Positions 40,151 through 49,134 of a stretch of DNA of 64,000 nt are shown piece after piece (position 1 is the first letter of the stretch; every line of letters starts with the position of its first letter). The DNA is taken from assembly GCF_004346925.1 (NCBI RefSeq), contig NZ_CP031167.1:1570001-1634000 (forward strand), read 5' to 3'. Source of the stretch: Stenotrophomonas sp. ASS1. GTDB lineage: Bacteria > Pseudomonadota > Gammaproteobacteria > Xanthomonadales > Xanthomonadaceae. A model generated the notes under the pieces. That model worked only from the letters and a program-made list of their open reading frames with translations. It made no database searches and was not told where the DNA came from. The translations under genes were made by a program, and so were the position numbers.

Positions 40151-42322
40151 ATGCCTGCCTGTTTCCGCCCGTGTGCCCTGGCTAGCGCCATCGGCACGAC
40201 CCTGGCGCTGTTCAACGCTGCCCACGCCGCCGAACGCACTCCGTCCGTAACGCCTTCCCAGCTTCCAACCGTGCAGGTCACGGCCGACCTCGATGGCAGC
40301 ACCGAAACGTCGCGTTCCTACACCACCGACTCGATGGGCACGGCGACCGGACTGTCGCTGACCTCGCGGCAGACCCCGCAATCCGTCAGCGTGGTCACCC
40401 GCCAGCAGATCGAGGACCGTGGCCTGCTCAGCACCGCCGATGCCTTGGCGACCGCACCTGGCATCTCGGTCACGCGCAGCGACGCCAACCGCTACTCGTT
40501 CTCCGCACGCGGCTTCGACATCGACAACTACCAGTTCGATGGCGTGGTGATGCCGGTGCTGTCGCCGTGGAATTTCGGCGAGAACAACCTGGACATGGTG
40601 GTGTATGACCGCATCGAGATCGTGCGCGGCGCCAACGGCCTGATGACTGGCGCCGGCAATCCCTCGGCGGCGGTGAACTATGTGCGCAAGCGCCCGCTGC
40701 GCGAGTTCGCTGCCAGTGGTGGCATCAGCCTCGGCAGCTGGGACGCACGGCGCGCGTGGGCGGATGTGTCCAGCCCGTTGAGCCGGGAAGGACGCGTGCG
40801 TGGTCGCCTGGTGGCGGCGCACGCAGAGGGCGACAGCTACACCGCTGGCCTGGACAGTACGGCGAAGACGCTCTACGGCGTGGTCAGCGTGGACTTGGGC
40901 GAGGACACCGGCTTGATCGCCGGCATCTCCTACCAGAGCAACGACAACCGCGGCTTCGGCAGCGGCTTCGCGCTGTTCAACGCCGATGGCACGCGTACCC
41001 GCTTCGACCGCTCGGTATCAGCCACCGCGCCGTGGGCACGGATGAGCACCGATACCCGCAACGGCTTCTTCGATTTCAACCATCGTTTCAGCAACGACTG
41101 GCAGGCGCGCGTCTCCTACAGCCGATCGCATACCGACATGGAGATGAAGCATCTCTATCGCGGTGGCTATCCCGACCCGGTCACTGGTGCCATGCCCAAT
41201 GGCAACAGCTTTACCCGCTACGACGGTCCGGTGCGCCGCGAAGCGATCAGCGCCAGCCTGACCGGTCCGTTCCAGCTGTTCGGCCGCCAGCACACGGCGT
41301 CCATCGGCTGGTCGCGTTCGCGTGACGAGATCGCGCTCGGCCAGTATCGCGCGCTGGCGCCGCTGCCGCCGCTGGCAAGCTATCTGGACTGGCACGGGCC
41401 GGGCACGCCGGAGCCGACGTGGGCCAGCAGCAAGACCCAGGCCGATGACCTGGACAACCATCAGAGCGGTGCCTACGCGGTGGCGCGGCTGTCGCTGGCC
41501 GATCCGCTGCACGTGATCGTCGGTGGCCGCATGAGCAACTGGGAGACCGACCAGGTCTACTTTGGCACCAAGCGGAAGTACCGCTACCGCAACGAGTTCG
41601 TACCGTATGCCGGTGTGGTCTGGGACCTCAACGGCTACAGCAGCGTGTACGCCAGCTACACCGGCATCTTCAAGCCGCAGAACAACCGCAACGAATCCGG
41701 GCAGATCCTCGATCCGGTCAGTGGCCGCAGCTATGAGCTGGGCCTCAAGGGCAGCTGGCTGCAGGAGCGTTTGAATGCTTCGGCGGCGCTGTTCCGCACC
41801 CAGCAGGACAACCTGGCCGAGGCCACTGGTGGTCTGGTCGAAGGCAGCACGCAGGCGGCCTACCGTGCGGTGAAGGGCGCAACCGTGGATGGCCTGGAAC
41901 TGGAGCTGGCCGGCGAGCCGCTACCGGGCTGGAGCCTGGGTACCAGCTTCACCACCTTCATCGCGCAGGATGCACAGGGACGGGCGATCAACACCGCCAA
42001 GCCGCGCAGCCTGTTCAAGCTGTTCACCACCTGGCGGCTGCCGGGTGCCTGGGACCGGCTGACGATCGGCGGTGGCGTGGACTGGCAGAACCGCATGTAC
42101 CAGACCGCCACCGCGCCCGGGAATCGCCGGGTGCCGGTGGAGCAGCCCGCCTACGCGCTGGTCAACCTGATGGCGCGCTACCAGTTCAGTTCCAATGTGT
42201 CGGCGGCGGTCAACATCAACAACCTGTTTGACCGCCACTACTACTCGCAGATCGGCTTCTACAATCAGGGCTGGTACGGCGCGCCGCGAAACGTGATGTT
42301 CACGCTGAAGGTTGGCTATTGA
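40151..42322 (+). CDS. TonB-dependent siderophore receptor
   Basis: A 723-residue receptor of the ferric-siderophore type. It has a signal peptide (MPACFRPCALASAIGTTLALFNAAHA), a TonB box region (QLPTVQVTADL), and the plug sequence typical of FpvA/FoxA/FhuE-like receptors (SLTSRQTPQSVSVVTRQQI, FSARGFDIDNYQFDGV, IEIVRGANGLMTGAGNPSA). The barrel ends with NNLFDRHYYSQIGFYNQGWYG and a final aromatic residue (KVGY). There is no N-terminal signalling domain. Fur box and AraC neighbour indicate iron regulation; the exact siderophore is not evident. Start at 40151 chosen for the signal peptide. Confidence 0.9.
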   Translation: MPACFRPCALASAIGTTLALFNAAHAAERTPSVTPSQLPTVQVTADLDGSTETSRSYTTDSMGTATGLSLTSRQTPQSVSVVTRQQIEDRGLLSTADALATAPGISVTRSDANRYSFSARGFDIDNYQFDGVVMPVLSPWNFGENNLDMVVYDRIEIVRGANGLMTGAGNPSAAVNYVRKRPLREFAASGGISLGSWDARRAWADVSSPLSREGRVRGRLVAAHAEGDSYTAGLDSTAKTLYGVVSVDLGEDTGLIAGISYQSNDNRGFGSGFALFNADGTRTRFDRSVSATAPWARMSTDTRNGFFDFNHRFSNDWQARVSYSRSHTDMEMKHLYRGGYPDPVTGAMPNGNSFTRYDGPVRREAISASLTGPFQLFGRQHTASIGWSRSRDEIALGQYRALAPLPPLASYLDWHGPGTPEPTWASSKTQADDLDNHQSGAYAVARLSLADPLHVIVGGRMSNWETDQVYFGTKRKYRYRNEFVPYAGVVWDLNGYSSVYASYTGIFKPQNNRNESGQILDPVSGRSYELGLKGSWLQERLNASAALFRTQQDNLAEATGGLVEGSTQAAYRAVKGATVDGLELELAGEPLPGWSLGTSFTTFIAQDAQGRAINTAKPRSLFKLFTTWRLPGAWDRLTIGGGVDWQNRMYQTATAPGNRRVPVEQPAYALVNLMARYQFSSNVSAAVNINNLFDRHYYSQIGFYNQGWYGAPRNVMFTLKVGY

Positions 42323-42339
42323 GGCGGCAGTGGCGAGGT

Positions 42340-43446
42340 TCAGGGATCCAGTGGATCCATCGGGTCGATGCGAAGTGATTCGGGCGCTGGCACGAAGGTG
42401 ATCGCGTACGGTGAAATGCGTGAACCGACCTTGCCGGGAACGTAGCCCAGCTCACGGCGGTTGCGCTCGCTGAAGCCGCTGCTGGCGACCGAATCGATAT
42501 GCGATGGGCTGCTGACCACCAGTGCCGGTTGTCGTGGCGGTGCCGGCAGGGCCGCCAGCAATCGCGCTGCGTTGCGCAGGTTGGTGGTGGTGTGGCGGGC
42601 ATACGGCTCGATGATGATCGCCTCTGCGGGAATGCCGAAGCGCGCGATCAGCGCTTCGCGCATCTGCACCGCTTCGACGCTGCGGGTGCCGCGCGGATGC
42701 ACGGCGCCGCCGGAAACGATGATGAAGGGCGCATCACCTGCGTCGTAGCGCTGCGCAGCCGCCTTCAGGCGCAGCTTACTGCCGGCGCTGAGCGGGGTGG
42801 TCAGTTCGTCTGGGCCCTGGCCCAGCACGATGATCGATGTGTATGGATGCGCATTCCAATCGAACTGCCGCGCGCGCGCGAATGGCGCGGCGTTCATTCC
42901 CGCGTTGATGGGCTCGAAGCGGATCGCATCGAGGCGGTCATTGGCATCAAGCAGGCCCACCGCCACGGCGATGCTGCGATCGAATGCGGTGTAGGCCGCG
43001 CCGGCGTCCACTTCGCTCATCTGCATGGCAATGGCAACATCGCCGGCCAGTCGCGTGCTGCCTGCCGCGCCGACCGGGCCGTCGATGGCGTCGTAGCGGG
43101 GCGGCTGGCCGTGGCCGTAGACGGAGAGGATGTTGTTGAGGCCCGCAAGCTCCCTTTCTATGGCTGCAGCGCGCGCCGGAACCGCGGTGGTCAGCAGGCC
43201 TGCCTGCGCCGGCGTCCAGTGTGCCGCCTCGAGTGTGCAGGCCGCCGTCCGGCAGCCAGTCATGCGCTGGGTGCGTTCGACCATGAGGGCGCGTGCAGGG
43301 GCGGGCAGTGCGTCGTGCTTCAGCTGCACCAGGGTTGGAAACAAGCGCCCGGCCAGTACCGTGCTGTCGCGGTCGTCGGCTGCCGCCGCAAGCGGCAGCA
43401 CAGCCGTGGCCAGCAGGGCGAGGGACAAGCTCAATCGTCGGTGCAT
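42340..43446 (-). CDS. Exported DUF218 (YdcF-like) protein with unknown N-terminal region
   Basis: A 368-residue protein with a signal peptide (MHRRLSLSLALLATAVLPLAAAA). The C-terminal part (from about residue 205) is a DUF218/YdcF-like domain (SIIVLGQGPDE, FIIVSGGAVHPRGTRSVEAVQMREALIAR as the classic segments, then TTTNLRNAARLL and a VSSPSHIDS motif). Residues about 25-200 match nothing I recognise and contain a Cys pair (TGCRTAAC). Its ATG overlaps the TGA of the upstream receptor gene (TGATG), so the two are translationally coupled. Probably periplasmic; function unknown. Confidence 0.72.
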   Translation of the reverse strand: MHRRLSLSLALLATAVLPLAAAADDRDSTVLAGRLFPTLVQLKHDALPAPARALMVERTQRMTGCRTAACTLEAAHWTPAQAGLLTTAVPARAAAIERELAGLNNILSVYGHGQPPRYDAIDGPVGAAGSTRLAGDVAIAMQMSEVDAGAAYTAFDRSIAVAVGLLDANDRLDAIRFEPINAGMNAAPFARARQFDWNAHPYTSIIVLGQGPDELTTPLSAGSKLRLKAAAQRYDAGDAPFIIVSGGAVHPRGTRSVEAVQMREALIARFGIPAEAIIIEPYARHTTTNLRNAARLLAALPAPPRQPALVVSSPSHIDSVASSGFSERNRRELGYVPGKVGSRISPYAITFVPAPESLRIDPMDPLDP

Positions 43447-45941
43447 CACCAGCTCCTGCTGACCATCAGGCGGACGTTGCGGCCGAACAGCGGCCGCCCA
43501 TAGATTGCCTCGGCCGAACCCTGTCCGGCCAGCGCGTCGGTGCGGGTGTTGCCCTCGGTGAGCCCCTTTTCATTGGTCAGGTTGTCGCCCACCAGCTGTG
43601 CGCCCCAGTTGCCGCGCTTCCATGAAACGCCCAGACCCAGGGTCTGGTAGGCAGGCAACGCGGTCTGGTTGAACAGATCGACATAGGACTTGCCGACCAC
43701 GTCATAGCGCAGCCAGGTCTCGAACTGGTCCTGGCCGTACTGGAAACTGAAAGTCGGTCGCAGGTTGCCGTAGAGCTTGGGTTCGCGAACGATCTGCTTG
43801 CCATTGACCGCCGCCGGATCGGCACCGGAATCGTTCTGCAGGCTGTCGTACTGCGGATCGCTGACCGTGATCGAACCGGCGATGCTGAACCAGTCCAGCG
43901 GTCGGAACAGGCCATCCAGCTCGATGCCCTTGGAGACGGCGGTGCCGATGAAGGGCACCGACTGGTCATTGCGGCCGGTCGTCGGATTGAAGGCGACGAA
44001 GGACGCATTGAGTGGATCGAACTTGGTGTAGAACGCGGTCAGGTAGAGATAGGACCGGCCGAACCCGGCCTTCAAGCCCAGCTCGTACTGGTCCAGCTGG
44101 GTCTGCACGATGGTCGGGTCGATCGAGCGCGCCACCGACGAATTGGGAACGATCTCCATGTGCGACACGCGGGCATAGGCGCCTACGGTGGCAGTGAAAT
44201 CGTAGTTGGCACCGACCGTCCAGTTGGTGGCGGTCGGGTTCAGGCGATGGTTCTGGACGACGCCGGTGAACCGGCGCGTGGTGTTGTCAGCCAGTGTGTT
44301 GCGGTCGCCGAGGTCGACCTGGGCGGTCTGCTCGGCATAGCCCTCGTAGCGGTAGCGCTCATGGCGGATGCCGGCATCAAGCTTCAAGCGGTCCGTCAGT
44401 GCCCAGGTGTCATTGGCATACACCGCGAACATGCGGGCATCGACCTTGCCGCGATTGAGGGTGGTGGTGTAACGCAGCGTGCCCTTGTCGGTGACATAGC
44501 CCAGTGGGGCGCCATCGTTACCGTAGGCCACCAGATCAAGCAGGCGTGGCTTGCCGCGCATCTCCATCAGCATGTCCTGGTACAGGCTGAAGGACGTGGT
44601 GCCGAAGAAGGCGGTGTACGCGCCGATGTTCAGATCGTGGCTGCCCCAGGCCGTTTCAAACAGCCGCGTCGCACTGAAATCGGCCTGACCGGAGTAGAAG
44701 TCCGAATCAGCGGCACGGTACTGGGCCGAGATCACCAGGCCGGAGTCGGCGTAGGGATCGTAGGCAGTGGCGCCGTTGCTGCCGGCCAGCGCGTAGCCCA
44801 TCCGCGCGACACCGGCACCGAAGGCGGTACGGGCCGCGCCCAGATAGCCGTTGGCGAAGCTGCGTGCGTCGACCGGATTGGTGGTCGAGTACAGCGCGTC
44901 GAAGGTATTGCGGCCCTTGGTGTAGCCGGATTTCAGCGACAGGGTCCAGTCGGTGGCGGTGTTCTCGTATTGGAAGCCGATGTTGCCGAAGCGCATGTGG
45001 CGGCCATCGGCCAGATCGCGGTTCATGCCCTGCAGGACACCGCCGCCATCGAGGTACTTCAGGTTGACACTGCGCAGCGAGGGCGAGTTCAGGGTGCCGT
45101 CGAAGTAGTCGATGTAGGGATCCAGCGGGACGCTGGGATTGCGCGGGTCGGCGACCGGGATCGGCAGGTAGAACGTATTGTGGTCGTCAACGAAGGTTCC
45201 GCTGACCTTGAACCAGCTGGTGTCGTCGAAGTAGTGCTTGATGTTGCCGCGGATCTGGCCGCCCTTGTCGTTCGGGAAGCCGTTGTCGCGGTAGCCATCG
45301 TGCTGGCGCAGGAAGCCACCGACGGCGTAGAACGTGTCCTTGCCGAGCGCGCCCGACTGGTACATCTCGCCGCGGTACAGCCCGGTATCGCCGATGGTCA
45401 GCTGCGCCTTGCCGTGGGTCTCTTCCGAGCCCTCGGCCAGGATGTTGTTGACGATGGCGCCGCCGCTGCTGGCATAGATCGGCGCCGGGCCACCACGTAC
45501 GATCTCTACCCGCTGGTTCATCACATCGAACCGGTTCATGCCGTCGCCGGAATTGAAGAAGTGACCATCCAGCTCCTGGTAGAGCGGCAGGCCATCCTGC
45601 TGGAAGGCAATGAAGCCACGATCGGTGGGAATGCCGCGCAGCCGGGTGATGTTCTGCACCTCGCCGCCGGTGGCCTCGACATGGATGCCGGGAACCGAGC
45701 CGAGCAGGTCGGCGTAGCTTTTCGGTGCGAGTTTCTGCACGTCTTCGCGGCTGAGTGAATTGACCGCGAAGGACGCATCGAAGCGACGCTGGGTGCGTGC
45801 CGCACCGGTGACCACCACCGCATCCAACGTTGCAGCGTCGGCACTGTCCTTGTTCTGGACAGGGGCGTCCTGCGCAGACGCACTGCCGTGCAGGGTGATC
45901 AGGGCCAGGGAGATGCCCAGGACCAGAGGGCTGATGTTCAT
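43446..45941 (-). CDS. TonB-dependent receptor of a ROK-regulated operon
   Basis: An 831-residue receptor with a signal peptide (MNISPLVLGISLALITLHGSASA) at ATG 45941, a plug domain (about 40-190, APKSYADLLGSVPGIHVEATGG, FIAFQQDGLPLYQEL, QRVEIVRGGPAPIYASSGGAIVNNIL) and a long barrel ending in RLMVSRSW with the terminal aromatic. The plug carries no signalling extension. It lies downstream of a ROK repressor and an MFS transporter on the same strand and is followed by a coupled DUF218 gene. The context suggests uptake of a sugar or sugar derivative rather than a metal chelate. The substrate is unknown. Confidence 0.87.
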   Translation of the reverse strand: MNISPLVLGISLALITLHGSASAQDAPVQNKDSADAATLDAVVVTGAARTQRRFDASFAVNSLSREDVQKLAPKSYADLLGSVPGIHVEATGGEVQNITRLRGIPTDRGFIAFQQDGLPLYQELDGHFFNSGDGMNRFDVMNQRVEIVRGGPAPIYASSGGAIVNNILAEGSEETHGKAQLTIGDTGLYRGEMYQSGALGKDTFYAVGGFLRQHDGYRDNGFPNDKGGQIRGNIKHYFDDTSWFKVSGTFVDDHNTFYLPIPVADPRNPSVPLDPYIDYFDGTLNSPSLRSVNLKYLDGGGVLQGMNRDLADGRHMRFGNIGFQYENTATDWTLSLKSGYTKGRNTFDALYSTTNPVDARSFANGYLGAARTAFGAGVARMGYALAGSNGATAYDPYADSGLVISAQYRAADSDFYSGQADFSATRLFETAWGSHDLNIGAYTAFFGTTSFSLYQDMLMEMRGKPRLLDLVAYGNDGAPLGYVTDKGTLRYTTTLNRGKVDARMFAVYANDTWALTDRLKLDAGIRHERYRYEGYAEQTAQVDLGDRNTLADNTTRRFTGVVQNHRLNPTATNWTVGANYDFTATVGAYARVSHMEIVPNSSVARSIDPTIVQTQLDQYELGLKAGFGRSYLYLTAFYTKFDPLNASFVAFNPTTGRNDQSVPFIGTAVSKGIELDGLFRPLDWFSIAGSITVSDPQYDSLQNDSGADPAAVNGKQIVREPKLYGNLRPTFSFQYGQDQFETWLRYDVVGKSYVDLFNQTALPAYQTLGLGVSWKRGNWGAQLVGDNLTNEKGLTEGNTRTDALAGQGSAEAIYGRPLFGRNVRLMVSRSW

Positions 45942-45999
45942 CGGAGGGCGGCCATGCAGGAAAGGGGGACCGCTGCACGGTAGGTCCGGGCGATGACGG

Positions 46000-46029
46000 A
46001 ATTGTTTACTTCGGCGGAAATAAACAATT
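46000..46029. promoter_or_regulatory. Palindromic operator candidate between the ROK gene and the TonB receptor
   Basis: AATTGTTTA (46000-46008) and TAAACAATT (46021-46029) form a perfect inverted repeat with half-site centres 21 bases apart, two DNA turns. It is unusually AT-rich for this genome, overlaps the ROK stop codon and lies 59-88 bases upstream of the receptor ATG. It is probably the ROK repressor's operator. Confidence 0.55.
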
Positions 46030-47185
46030 AAGCGGCGGCATCGGCACCCAGCTGATGGATAGGCAGCAGCGCCGCGCCCACCGATACCGCGGATCCTCCC
46101 AGCCGTGACACATGCACCTGCGGCAGGCGCAGACTGTCCAGCGCACTGCTCCAGCGTGCCGGTTGCTGCAGGTGTTGCCCCAACACTTCCAGCACCTGCC
46201 TCGGCAGTGAGCCGGACAGGATCAGGGCGCCAGGATCGAGCCATGCCACACCGGTATTGGCCGCGACGCCCAGCTGGTTGCCTGCACGTTCTGCCCAGGC
46301 ATTGATGATGCCGGCATGGGTTTCCAGGCAGGACTCAAGTTCGAACAGTGAAGGAATGCCGGCGCCGGCGTCGCGCAACGTGGCCAGCAGGTCGATGCCC
46401 GAGGGACGCGGTGCGTCCATGCGGAACAGGCGACCGATATCCCCGGCATTGCCGAACTCACCGCGCATCACATCACGTCGATGGATCACGCCACCGCCCA
46501 CGCCGTGGCCGACATACAGCAACAGCGCCGACGCGCAGTCGCGGATCAGTCCGCTGTCGTAGTATTCCGCCAGCGCCGCCAGGGTTGCATCGTTCTCCAC
46601 CCAGACCGGGAAGCCGAAGTAGTCTTCGAAGAACTGGTCGTTGTCGATATCGCGCCAGCCATGCAGCCAGTCCACCGCGTGCCGGCGTGCCGGACCGGTT
46701 TCGACCACGGGCCCGGGAACCGCCACGCCGAGGCCCAGAAAGCGCGCGCGCATGAGCCCGGTGCGGCTGGTGAGGCTGCGCAGGCGCTGGTCCACCGCGT
46801 GCACGAAGTCGTAGGGATCTGCGCTGTCGAATGCGGTTGCATCGCGGGCGATGACCTGGCCGGCAAAATCCACCAGCGCGATCTCCAGCCAACCGGGGTG
46901 CACCGTGGCACCGGCGGCATAGCCACCCCGCCCGGACAGTGCCAGTGGCACCGATGGACGCCCCCGTTGGCCATCGGACAGTTGTCCCTGTTCCTCGATC
47001 ACCTCCAGCATCAGCAGTTCGCGCGCCAGGCGGGTCAACGCGCCGTTGTGCATGCCCAGCTGGTGGGCGATGGTGATACGGGGAACCGCGCCCATCGTGC
47101 GCAACAGCCAGATGATGCGCTTGTGGTCGGCATCCAGCGCGATCAGCGGCTTGCGGCGCAGCCGCGATGTCGGGGCCAGGTTCAT
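46028..47185 (-). CDS. ROK-family transcriptional repressor
   Basis: A 385-residue protein with an N-terminal winged helix (about 15-75, IIWLLRTMGAVPRITIAHQLGMHNGALTRLARELLML region) and a ROK sugar-kinase-like domain (from about 90: LGLGVAVPGPV, DIDNDQFFEDYFGFPVWVENDATLAALAEYY, LLLYVGHGVGGGVIHR, LDPGALILSGSLP). The usual zinc-binding Cys cluster of ROK kinases is absent, and the GELGH motif reads GEFGNAGD, so it is a regulator, not a kinase. Its start overlaps the MFS stop by 4 bases. It probably senses the sugar carried by the neighbouring transporters. Confidence 0.85.
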   Translation of the reverse strand: MNLAPTSRLRRKPLIALDADHKRIIWLLRTMGAVPRITIAHQLGMHNGALTRLARELLMLEVIEEQGQLSDGQRGRPSVPLALSGRGGYAAGATVHPGWLEIALVDFAGQVIARDATAFDSADPYDFVHAVDQRLRSLTSRTGLMRARFLGLGVAVPGPVVETGPARRHAVDWLHGWRDIDNDQFFEDYFGFPVWVENDATLAALAEYYDSGLIRDCASALLLYVGHGVGGGVIHRRDVMRGEFGNAGDIGRLFRMDAPRPSGIDLLATLRDAGAGIPSLFELESCLETHAGIINAWAERAGNQLGVAANTGVAWLDPGALILSGSLPRQVLEVLGQHLQQPARWSSALDSLRLPQVHVSRLGGSAVSVGAALLPIHQLGADAAA

Positions 47186-48411
47186 GGGTGCAGGCCCTCG
47201 GTATGCGGAAGCGCGACCGGCCAGGCCAATGCGGCCAGCGACAGCAGACTGCCGACGGCAACCAGCGAGACCAGTACGGCAGAGGTGCCCGGATCACCGG
47301 CCTGTATGCCGGGCAGCAGCTGGCCCAGCAGCAATGAGGAGGCGGCAATGGACAGTTTCATGGTTCCAGTGAGCAGCGCAAAACAGCTAAGGTCATCCTC
47401 GCGCCCGCTGCGGGCGGCATGGCGACGGGCGATCAGCGCGGTGCGCCGCCACAGCACCAGGCCGACACTGGCTACCGCCGCCCCATGGACAGCGGCACAC
47501 GCAATCGCGACAGGCAGGGAGGGCTTGGCCTGGTAAACGCAGACGGCAGCGATGACCAGCACCGACATCAGCGCGATCAGGCCTGTCTCGCTGCACAGCG
47601 GGGGGCGCAGGCGCAGATGGAGCCAAGGCGCGACCACCATGCCCGCGACCATGGCGAAGGTCAGCGCTGCGCCCTGGTCGGCAAAGGGAAACAGACGCCC
47701 GGCCAGGCCCACCAGCGCCGTCTCTACCGCTGCGGCCAGCAGAACCGGCAGCAGTGCCGGCAGCGGCAGGGCGCCGGCAACGGGCCTGCTGGTTGTGGCG
47801 GGCTGTGCGGGCGTGGCGATGCAGGCCAGGGGAAGCGCGGCGGCCGCGATCAGGATGCCGATGATCATGCAGATCAGCAGCGCGCTGCCACTGCCTGCAG
47901 ATTCAGGTGCACCGACCACGCCGAACAGTGCTGCAGCGATGCACAGCTTGGAGATCGGTACCACTACCGCGCGAGCGGAAACGTAGCGCATGGCCTCGTT
48001 CTCGTCGCGGGGCAACAGCGAAGTCAATGCATTCTGGGCCACGTCGTAAACCGCGTAGCAGGTACGGAACAAGAGCGAGGCGGCCAGCAGCGGCAGGAAG
48101 GCGGGCTCGGTCGCGGTGCTGGGGCTGAACAGCAGGCAGGCGCTGGCGGCGGTGCCGAGCCCGCCGATCAACTGCAGGCGCAAGGCGAGGCGACGCTGGT
48201 CGTGCAGGCGGGTGAACACGGCGGCCAGCAGCAAGTCGAGCACGCTGCTGTAGGCCAGGGAGATCGCCAGCAGTTGGCCGGTGTGGGCAGCCGACAGCCC
48301 CAGCCGCGCGTGCAGGTAGTAGCCGAGTGCCAGGTCCACGAACGACCAGACCAGAGTGCGGGCGAAGTGGCCGGCGGCATAGAGCCGCCGCAGCGATGGC
48401 TGCGCGTTCAA
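47182..48411 (-). CDS. MFS transporter
   Basis: A membrane protein of about 409 residues with 12 hydrophobic segments, starting RLYAAGHFARTLVWSFVDLALGYYL and resembling the sugar:cation (GPH/MelB-like) or Xanthomonas sugar-transporter type of the major facilitator superfamily. It would carry the substrate across the inner membrane after the TonB receptor. The start is uncertain: the frame is open to 48597, but the MFS-like part starts near the TTG at 48411; an ATG at 48540 is another choice. Its stop overlaps the ROK start, so both belong to one operon. Confidence 0.75.
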   Translation of the reverse strand: MNAQPSLRRLYAAGHFARTLVWSFVDLALGYYLHARLGLSAAHTGQLLAISLAYSSVLDLLLAAVFTRLHDQRRLALRLQLIGGLGTAASACLLFSPSTATEPAFLPLLAASLLFRTCYAVYDVAQNALTSLLPRDENEAMRYVSARAVVVPISKLCIAAALFGVVGAPESAGSGSALLICMIIGILIAAAALPLACIATPAQPATTSRPVAGALPLPALLPVLLAAAVETALVGLAGRLFPFADQGAALTFAMVAGMVVAPWLHLRLRPPLCSETGLIALMSVLVIAAVCVYQAKPSLPVAIACAAVHGAAVASVGLVLWRRTALIARRHAARSGREDDLSCFALLTGTMKLSIAASSLLLGQLLPGIQAGDPGTSAVLVSLVAVGSLLSLAALAWPVALPHTEGLHP

Positions 48412-48600
48412 CGCTGTTTTTGGGGGAGGAGGCCGGAGATCCGGGATCGTTCTACTACCCCTGTGTGACAGCGGTCTGACATGGTGCGAGGTCGGCCATT
48501 CAGCGAGTGGCTTGCAGCACACGCCGTGGGCGAGCAGCATTGACCGTGCTGCGCCCCACAACGCCTCACGCAGAGCCTTCTTCGCCGAATGGAGCAACGT

Positions 48601-49083
48601 ATGAAGCTGTTGTCCGCTGTGTTGTTGTCTGCGCTTTCACTTCCTGCCGTTCCGGCGCTGGCAATGGAGGCATCTCCTTCGCCGCTGTTGGGGCGCTGGT
48701 CGCTGGATATCGCCACGTCCGCGCTACCCGAAGCGCAGCGCCCGAAGCACGTGGTGCTGGAGTTCAAGGACGCCGGTGCGGGGCGTTGGAGTTCACACGT
48801 GGACATCGTCCTGCACGACGGCAAGACCATGAAGTCCGACGGCACGCTGGCGCTGGATGGCACGCCGGGGCCCTTGTCCGGCACCTATGGCGCAGACAAG
48901 GCCAACCTGAAACTGCCAGCGCCGAACACGCTGGTGATGCAGCTGGTGGACCACGGCACGCCGGCCTCCACCCGTATCTATACCGTGGCGGCCGACCGCT
49001 CGACGATGACCGAGACCAAGGCGTTCTACGGCCACGACGGTACGCCGATCCTGCAGACCAATCTGTTCAAGCGGATGCCCTAG
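48601..49083 (+). CDS. Exported protein of unknown function
   Basis: A 160-residue protein with a signal peptide (MKLLSAVLLSALSLPAVPALAME) starting at ATG 48601, preceded by GGAG at 48591-48594. The mature part starts SPLLGRWSLDIATSALPE and is beta-strand-rich, like a small lipocalin-type or calycin-like fold, with no Cys. I do not recognise the family. It is divergent from the MFS gene and ends at a hairpin shared with aceE. Confidence 0.65.
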   Translation: MKLLSAVLLSALSLPAVPALAMEASPSPLLGRWSLDIATSALPEAQRPKHVVLEFKDAGAGRWSSHVDIVLHDGKTMKSDGTLALDGTPGPLSGTYGADKANLKLPAPNTLVMQLVDHGTPASTRIYTVAADRSTMTETKAFYGHDGTPILQTNLFKRMP

Positions 49084-49095
49084 CGTTGCCGCCGG

Positions 49096-49122
49096 CACCA
49101 CGCCCGTAGAACGGGCGTGGTG
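49096..49122. terminator. Bidirectional hairpin between the exported protein gene and aceE
   Basis: A perfect 11-base stem (CACCACGCCCG / CGGGCGTGGTG) with a TAGAA loop. It lies between convergent genes (stops at 49083 and 49135). There is no T-run. Confidence 0.6.
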
Positions 49123-49134
49123 AATGCAGCAGCC

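Noticed and set aside
48412-48597. Longer N-terminus for the MFS transporter
   Set aside because: The added residues are not MFS-like and overlap the likely promoter region of the divergent gene; the start remains uncertain rather than supported upstream.
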